From positions 1 through 5,939 of the forward strand of contig JAQXFA010000056.1 in assembly GCA_029250565.1 (NCBI GenBank): a DNA stretch of 5,939 nt, in the 5' to 3' direction. A model generated the notes under the pieces. That model was not told the origin of the DNA. It saw only the letters and a list, made by a program, of their open reading frames with translations, and searched no databases. Shown piece by piece: positions 1 to 4,522 of this stretch. The first letter of the stretch is position 1, and each line of letters opens with the position of its first letter. The position numbers were made by a program, and so were the translations under genes. Source of the stretch: Candidatus Thalassarchaeaceae archaeon (GTDB lineage Archaea > Thermoplasmatota > Poseidoniia > Poseidoniales > Thalassarchaeaceae).

Positions 1-31
1 ATACACAAAGTGCATAGACCGTATACTTAGC

Positions 32-35
32 GGAG
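32..35 (+). promoter_or_regulatory. Shine-Dalgarno site of the DUF2061 gene
   Basis: GGAG lies four bases before the ATG at 40 and matches the core of the archaeal SD GGAGGTGAT. It supports this ATG as the start of the small protein. The spacing is short but within the usual range. Confidence 0.5.
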
Positions 36-39
36 AGTC

Positions 40-258
40 ATGAGCGGTTATACGACAAGTAGGTTATTTGCTAAAACATTTCTTTGGAGAATTATTGCAA
101 CACTAACCGGAGCAGCAGTAACTTTTGCCCTAACAGGCGAAGTAGAAACTGCAGGGAAATTCATTGTTATTGAATTCCCGCTGAAAATGTTGTTCTATTA
201 TTTACATGAAATTGGTTGGAATAAAACCTCATGGGGAAAAATAGCGGTTCAGGATTAA
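40..258 (+). CDS. DUF2061 family small membrane protein
   Basis: A 72-residue protein with two predicted membrane segments, at about residues 14-32 and 38-55. It matches the DUF2061 pattern as I know it: a W-R-I-I-A-T start to the first helix (16-21), a short polar turn (G-E-V-E-T), then a second helix with K49, Y53-Y54, H56-E57 and W60 followed by N-K-x-x-W-G. Length is normal for the family, so it looks complete. The start is supported by GGAG at 32-35, four bases before the ATG. No convincing TATA box is visible in the 39 bases upstream, so its promoter or leading operon genes lie outside the window. The biochemical function of DUF2061 is unknown. I have a vague memory of such genes near sulfate-activation genes, which I cannot verify. 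It converges on the molybdoenzyme gene and is probably not co-regulated with it. Confidence 0.85.
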   Translation: MSGYTTSRLFAKTFLWRIIATLTGAAVTFALTGEVETAGKFIVIEFPLKMLFYYLHEIGWNKTSWGKIAVQD

Positions 259-274
259 TATTCAATTCCCAAAA

Positions 275-3013
275 TCATTCTTCAGTAATGAACCAATGTT
301 CTTTTCGTGGCCCCAATGGGCGTTTCATCCATAGTGGCCTACGCTCACCGCGGGGGTGTGTTTCCCTTTCTTTGGCCCAATCATTCCATTTCTTGTAATG
401 GGCCATTGATTTTTTCATATCAACTTCAACATCACCATACTCTTCTCCATCATCTGGCTTTGAAAGCCAAACCTTCTGGAGCCAGCAATGTGCTCCGCTA
501 ATTGGGTCAGGTTGAACTGCGTGGGTGATATTTTGGTGAACTCCACCATCCCGCCACCAAATACGATTTGTATCCCTATCTTTAGACTTCCAAGGGCGAA
601 TCCCTTCTATGGTTCGCATTCTCATCTTGCCGTCTCCGATATCCTTGATTTCAACCGTATTGGATAGGAATCTATTGCCGCGGTCTTGTTTTCTACGCCA
701 TCTCCCAATATGATGAGAACATGCAACCACCCCAGGTTTGATTGATTCAGTAACCCAAACTTTGTCTACGAACCAACCTATTTCAGTCTTGATTTTCAAC
801 AATTCACCTTCTGAAACTCCTAATTTCGCTGCATCCTTAGGGTGTATCCAAATTGGATTCTTGTGAGCGATTTCAGTCAACCATTTTGCGTTGGCTGAAC
901 GGGAATGGATATGTTGTGGCAAGCGGAAATTTGGCAGAAGGCAGTATGCATTATCTTCCTGCAATTTTGAGGGGTGAACATGACTATTGATTCGGTAGTG
1001 AGGGATTGAATGCTCTGGATATCCAAACTCAATCATTGTCTCAGAGTAAAACTCCTGTTTCCCACTTGGAGTTGGCCATCCTTCTTCCTCATGTACATTG
1101 TAAACAGAAGGTTCAATCAAGAATGCGCCATGCTTTCTCATGTAATCAAGTGCAGTTAGACCCTCTTTCTCGGCAGCCTCTGGAAGTCCAGGTACATGCT
1201 CAAAGGTGTATTGATAATACTCATCCACAGTGATTTTCTCGCCTTCACGGTAAGGACTCATGAAATGCTCACGAATACCCATAGTGCCATCGTCAATTCG
1301 CCATGAAAGTTCAATCCAAAATTCATCTTCTTCCCACACTGAGCCAGGGTTTACTTCGTGAGTAAAATCAACTTCCTTACCCTCTCTCCTTGCAAACTCA
1401 CGCAGAACAGGTTGCCTGAATGCAACCCATTTACCTGCTTGTGTCGCATATGAATTGATGTCATGTCTTTCTGAAGAATGGCCCATTGGGAGCACGTAAT
1501 CCGCCAAAAATGCAGTTTCATTCCAAGTTGGTGTCAACGCAATATGGCAGCCGATTGATTCTTCGTTCTGCAACATTTCCATCCAAGAGAATCCATCTGG
1601 ATATGTCCATACAGGGTTGAATACGCGAGTGAAATAGACATCCATCTCACCCCTTCCTTCTTTCACCATATGTGGTAATATGTGGCTCATCTCATAATGA
1701 GCCAATGTGTATTCAGGAGGGAAATGCAACTCATTCCAACCATCGGGCTCAGGAGGCTCATCAAACAAAGTTGGCTTGTACTTAGCCCATGAATTAGGAG
1801 CAGTGCCACCAACTGTACCGACTGAACCGGTCAATACATTGAGGAAATGTAGAGTTCTACTAACTTGCCACCCACCAAGATTTCCAATACTTGCTGAGCG
1901 CCAAACGTGAGCCGACAGGGCGTTACCAGCCTCAGCAACAATTTCGCCAACTTCAATCACCTGTTCGACAGGAATCTTACACTCTTCAGCTGCAAATTCT
2001 GGAGTGTATTCAGCATACTCTACCTTCATGAGTTCAATAAAACTCTCGAATGTACGTGGTTTATCGGGGTGATCCGCCTCTAACCACATTTCCCAATTAA
2101 CCCAGTTTTCAAGGAATTCTCGGTCATAAGTGCCCTTGTCAAGTATCATCTTAGCCCAAGCAAGGAAAAGCGCTGGCTCTGAACCGGGCCATGTTGGTAC
2201 CCAATGATCAGCCATTGCTGCAGTGTTAGATAATCTTGGATCAATGACGATTAGCTTAGCGCCATCCATCATACCCTCGAGAATACGTTGCGCGTGCGGG
2301 TTGAAGTAATGACCTGTTTCCAAGTGTGATGAGGTGAGGAGAATCACCTTCGCATTAGCGTGGTCAGGACTTGGTCTGTCGTGCTTGTGCCATAATGCGT
2401 ACCCTGTGCGCGCCCCTGCTGAGCAAATATTTGTGTGGCTATTGTGGCCATCAACACCCCATGCTTTGAGTACACGATTAGCGTATCCTTCATGACCTGG
2501 CCTACCAACGTGGTAAACTACTCTGTCTTTAGCACCGGTCTTCAATGAAGCACGGATTTTTGATGAGATTTCGTCAAGTGCTTCTTCCCATGATATCTCT
2601 TCCCAATCACCTGAACCTCTAGCGCCTTTGCGACGCATTGGATTTAGAATTCTCTCAGTATCCTGAATCTGATTGATTGTTGCAGGCCCTTTTGCACAGT
2701 TTCTACCGCGACTACCTGGGTGATGCGGATTGCCCTCAAATTTTGCAACTTGGCCAGAATCTTTGTCAACGTATGCAAGTAATCCGCAAGCAGATTCACA
2801 ATTGAAGCAGGTTGTTGGGACTAACGAGTAATTTCTCTCAACTCTCTTCGGCCATGCATTTGCATCAAGTTCAATGTGGTCATGCCAATTACTAGGATCT
2901 GGATAGTGACGAAGCGGTGATTCTGCCCCTGTTGCCATTTCCCTCTCAGGTATTTTTGGAATTAAGCGAATTGTCTCAGCGAGACGTTCGATGATTGACC
3001 TTTTCAACACCAT
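275..3013 (-). CDS. Molybdopterin oxidoreductase catalytic subunit (CISM / DMSO reductase superfamily), cytoplasmic
   Basis: The 912-residue catalytic subunit of a quinone-linked molybdoenzyme. Residues 69-106 hold the [4Fe-4S] motif C69-x2-C72-x3-C76-x29-C106, followed by A-K-G with the usual basic residue. Residues about 115-560 form the Mo-bis-MGD domains. C197 (context H-T-N-I-C-S-A-G) is the best candidate Mo ligand. V-I-D-P-R (256-260) and P-G-S-E-P-A-L (276-282) are cofactor-binding signatures. P-T-P-S-G-K (647-652) leads into the C-terminal beta-barrel dinucleotide-binding domain (about 690-790), which ends in H-H-I-G-R-W. A further 110 or so residues follow (P-D-P-I-S-G-x-H-C-W near 835-844). 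There is no twin-arginine or hydrophobic signal at the N-terminus, so the enzyme should stay in the cytoplasm. The gene starts 9 bases after the FeS-NrfD gene with a strong SD, so the two are co-translated partners. The substrate is unknown. A SoeA-like sulfite role is possible. A formate dehydrogenase label is unsupported, because no selenocysteine codon interrupts the frame. Confidence 0.93.
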   Translation of the reverse strand: MVLKRSIIERLAETIRLIPKIPEREMATGAESPLRHYPDPSNWHDHIELDANAWPKRVERNYSLVPTTCFNCESACGLLAYVDKDSGQVAKFEGNPHHPGSRGRNCAKGPATINQIQDTERILNPMRRKGARGSGDWEEISWEEALDEISSKIRASLKTGAKDRVVYHVGRPGHEGYANRVLKAWGVDGHNSHTNICSAGARTGYALWHKHDRPSPDHANAKVILLTSSHLETGHYFNPHAQRILEGMMDGAKLIVIDPRLSNTAAMADHWVPTWPGSEPALFLAWAKMILDKGTYDREFLENWVNWEMWLEADHPDKPRTFESFIELMKVEYAEYTPEFAAEECKIPVEQVIEVGEIVAEAGNALSAHVWRSASIGNLGGWQVSRTLHFLNVLTGSVGTVGGTAPNSWAKYKPTLFDEPPEPDGWNELHFPPEYTLAHYEMSHILPHMVKEGRGEMDVYFTRVFNPVWTYPDGFSWMEMLQNEESIGCHIALTPTWNETAFLADYVLPMGHSSERHDINSYATQAGKWVAFRQPVLREFARREGKEVDFTHEVNPGSVWEEDEFWIELSWRIDDGTMGIREHFMSPYREGEKITVDEYYQYTFEHVPGLPEAAEKEGLTALDYMRKHGAFLIEPSVYNVHEEEGWPTPSGKQEFYSETMIEFGYPEHSIPHYRINSHVHPSKLQEDNAYCLLPNFRLPQHIHSRSANAKWLTEIAHKNPIWIHPKDAAKLGVSEGELLKIKTEIGWFVDKVWVTESIKPGVVACSHHIGRWRRKQDRGNRFLSNTVEIKDIGDGKMRMRTIEGIRPWKSKDRDTNRIWWRDGGVHQNITHAVQPDPISGAHCWLQKVWLSKPDDGEEYGDVEVDMKKSMAHYKKWNDWAKERETHPRGERRPLWMKRPLGPRKEHWFITEE

Positions 3014-3025
3014 TTTAACACCTCA
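3014..3025 (-). promoter_or_regulatory. Shine-Dalgarno overlapping the upstream stop codon (translational coupling)
   Basis: On the minus strand the junction reads TGAGGTGTTAAA followed by ATG. The TGA stop of the FeS-NrfD gene shares its last two bases with GAGGTG, a six-base match to the archaeal anti-SD, five bases before the ATG. This fixes the start at 3013 rather than at the internal Met26. It also suggests that ribosomes finishing the first gene start on the second, keeping the subunits in balance. Confidence 0.7.
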
Positions 3026-4435
3026 AGAAAGAGTCACCAACTGTGGTTTTTGAACCACATCTTTACCATGAACAAATGCTGCCCCTAGCACAATTGCTGA
3101 ACCAATCAAAACTACTGGCTGAGGTAAGACAATGATTGCCAATACTGCTGAACCGATTATTACAGTCTCAATCAAAAATTTGAGCGGTAGGAGACTATCT
3201 TGAGCCCATGAGTGAGCCTTTGCTTGTTGAAAAAGCCAAGCAGTGTACACACCAGTCAGAGTGGATAGCGGGATTCCAGCGATTGCAAGGTAAGTTAGCA
3301 AGGAACGGTCAAGGTCAAACAGAAGGATTACAGCACTAGCAGACAATATGGCTCCAAACCCACCTAATATGTATGCGCCCTTTACTAACCAAGACGACCA
3401 ATTGGGTCTTAGCAAAACATACAGAAATCTATCTGGCCTGTCAAGGTCTTTAATCAATAATAGACCGGTGACTCCAAGAAAACCTAAGCCAATTACGATG
3501 ATTGTCCACCAAAGCGTATCAGTCATCTCAATTATGCCTGCGAACATTGCTAGCATTGCCATCAAATAAGTTCCAGAAGCAATGCCTTTTGTCCAAATAT
3601 ATGCAGATACTTCCCAACCCCAAAGAATACCTTTTGAAGGTGCATCATAAACTCTCTTGGCTTTTGGTGACATGTCACTAAGTTGTGACATCACATCACG
3701 AATGATTGCTTGATCTCTAGGAGCTGCTGCTTTCGCTTTCTTTTCAAGCGCTAATTGGACTATCATTGAAGGTGTATCTGCCTCCGATAAACGTGCATCT
3801 GCGTACTTAGCAAAGTGCCCGACTCCAAATGCTTGTTCGGTCCAAACCCCTGATCCTGTTCTCTCAGTTGCGGCTGGGTCAAGCATTTCTTCACTTGCCT
3901 TGATGTAATACAAATTTGGATTCGCACCTGATTCTGGCTTTCTAACCGTTGTTTCTTGAGTAGCAACTAATTGTGCTATCTTAGAATTTGGGTCATCTAA
4001 ATCACCAGAAGTTATTGATTCAGTCGGGCAAACAATTACACATGCTGGTTCGTAAGAATGCTCAATTCTGTGGGCACAGTAATTGCACTTTGCAGCAGTA
4101 CCATTGTTAGGGTCAATGTATAGTGCATCGTAAGGGCAGGCTTGCATACAAGACTTGCAACCAATACATCGGTCACTGTCAAAATCAACAATTCCATCGT
4201 CTCTTTTGAACAATGCATTAGTTGGACAAATTACTGTACAGGGTGAATCTTCACAATGATTACAACGGTGAACAGAGAATTCACGTGATGAATCAGGGTA
4301 AGTACCCGTCTCAATATATTTGACATGCGTTCTGTTAACGCCTATCGGTACATCGTGTTCAGACTTGCAAGCAACTGTACATGCGTGGCAACCAATACAG
4401 GTTCTATTATCAATCACAAAACCATAATTTGTCAT
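3023..4435 (-). CDS. Fused four-cluster ferredoxin (DmsB/PsrB/SoeB type) and NrfD-type membrane anchor
   Basis: A 470-residue fusion of the electron-transfer and membrane subunits of a molybdoenzyme complex. Residues 1-140 carry sixteen cysteines in four groups: C13-C16-C19-C23, C58-C61-C66-C70, C90-C93-C96-C100 and C117-C120-C132-C136. These suffice for four [4Fe-4S] clusters, with no Cys-to-Trp swap of the NarH kind. A polar linker of about 125 residues follows. From W272-G-W a hydrophobic NrfD-like domain starts, with Y-I-W-T-K-G-I-A-S-G (279-288) and D-R-P-D-R-F ... R-P-N-x-S-S-W (332-349). I count about six membrane segments, near 278-302, 307-328, 350-373, 379-402, 414-437 and 440-456. 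Classical NrfD/PsrC has eight to ten, so the anchor is compact. No signal peptide is present, so the ferredoxin domain should be cytoplasmic. It would wire the Mo subunit encoded next to it to membrane quinone. Its start is supported by a strong SD. Confidence 0.92.
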   Translation of the reverse strand: MTNYGFVIDNRTCIGCHACTVACKSEHDVPIGVNRTHVKYIETGTYPDSSREFSVHRCNHCEDSPCTVICPTNALFKRDDGIVDFDSDRCIGCKSCMQACPYDALYIDPNNGTAAKCNYCAHRIEHSYEPACVIVCPTESITSGDLDDPNSKIAQLVATQETTVRKPESGANPNLYYIKASEEMLDPAATERTGSGVWTEQAFGVGHFAKYADARLSEADTPSMIVQLALEKKAKAAAPRDQAIIRDVMSQLSDMSPKAKRVYDAPSKGILWGWEVSAYIWTKGIASGTYLMAMLAMFAGIIEMTDTLWWTIIVIGLGFLGVTGLLLIKDLDRPDRFLYVLLRPNWSSWLVKGAYILGGFGAILSASAVILLFDLDRSLLTYLAIAGIPLSTLTGVYTAWLFQQAKAHSWAQDSLLPLKFLIETVIIGSAVLAIIVLPQPVVLIGSAIVLGAAFVHGKDVVQKPQLVTLS

Positions 4436-4440
4436 TGAAT

Positions 4441-4449
4441 ATAACCCCC
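4441..4449 (-). promoter_or_regulatory. Shine-Dalgarno site of the FeS-NrfD fusion gene
   Basis: The minus strand reads GGGGGTTAT five bases before the ATG. It matches the archaeal consensus GGAGGTGAT at seven of nine positions, and one of the two differences still allows a G-U pair with 16S rRNA. It supports the start at 4435. Confidence 0.6.
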
Positions 4450-4466
4450 AAAATATTGATTAAAAC

Positions 4467-4488
4467 ATATATTTCCATTATTAAAATT
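4467..4488 (-). promoter_or_regulatory. Candidate archaeal TATA-box promoter for the molybdoenzyme operon
   Basis: The 87-base gap between the propeller lipoprotein and the FeS-NrfD gene contains AAATATAT (4467-4474, minus strand), with a second AT-rich candidate TTTTAATAAT at 4479-4488. A transcript starting about 25 bases past the first would begin near 4445 with a very short leader. Starting from the second, it would begin near 4458 and include the full SD. Either suggests the two molybdoenzyme genes form their own transcription unit. The call rests on composition and spacing only. Confidence 0.35.
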
Positions 4489-4499
4489 GGTTGGTTTGC

Positions 4500-4518
4500 A
4501 TGAATTGAATTCATTCAT
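4500..4518. repeat. Small AT-rich inverted repeat around GAATTC
   Basis: ATGAAT (4500-4505) and ATTCAT (4513-4518) are inverted copies flanking TGAATTCA (4506-4513), itself a perfect 8-base palindrome; the outer right arm and the palindrome share base 4513. It sits a few bases past the stop codon of the propeller gene and about 25 bases upstream of the candidate TATA box. It could be a regulator-binding site or a weak part of the transcript end. At this length in AT-rich DNA it could also be chance. Confidence 0.25.
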
Positions 4519-4522
4519 TCCA

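Noticed and set aside
1..39. Promoter for the DUF2061 gene at the GTATAC stretch near 21-26
   Set aside because: It lies too close to the ATG: an archaeal TATA box there would place the transcript start inside the coding region.
259..274. Intrinsic terminator between the convergent genes
   Set aside because: The 16 bases contain no inverted repeat and only a four-base A run, which is too weak to call.
307..2000. Plus-strand open frames at 307-501, 1006-1233 and 1707-1910
   Set aside because: They lie fully inside the well-supported molybdoenzyme gene on the other strand, show no recognisable domain, and have no convincing ribosome site.
2930..3013. Tat signal peptide on the molybdoenzyme
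   Set aside because: The first 30 residues contain no twin arginine and no hydrophobic stretch. The K-R near the start is followed by a charged amphipathic segment.
275..3013. Formate dehydrogenase or nitrate reductase identity
   Set aside because: There is no in-frame UGA selenocysteine position. The candidate metal ligand is Cys rather than Asp, and the ferredoxin partner lacks the NarH Cys-to-Trp change. Overall family similarity alone does not decide the substrate.
3348..4218. Open frames at 3348-3569 (plus), 3763-3966 and 4036-4218 (minus)
   Set aside because: They are shadows of the FeS-NrfD fusion, whose cysteine motifs and membrane segments are in the other frame.
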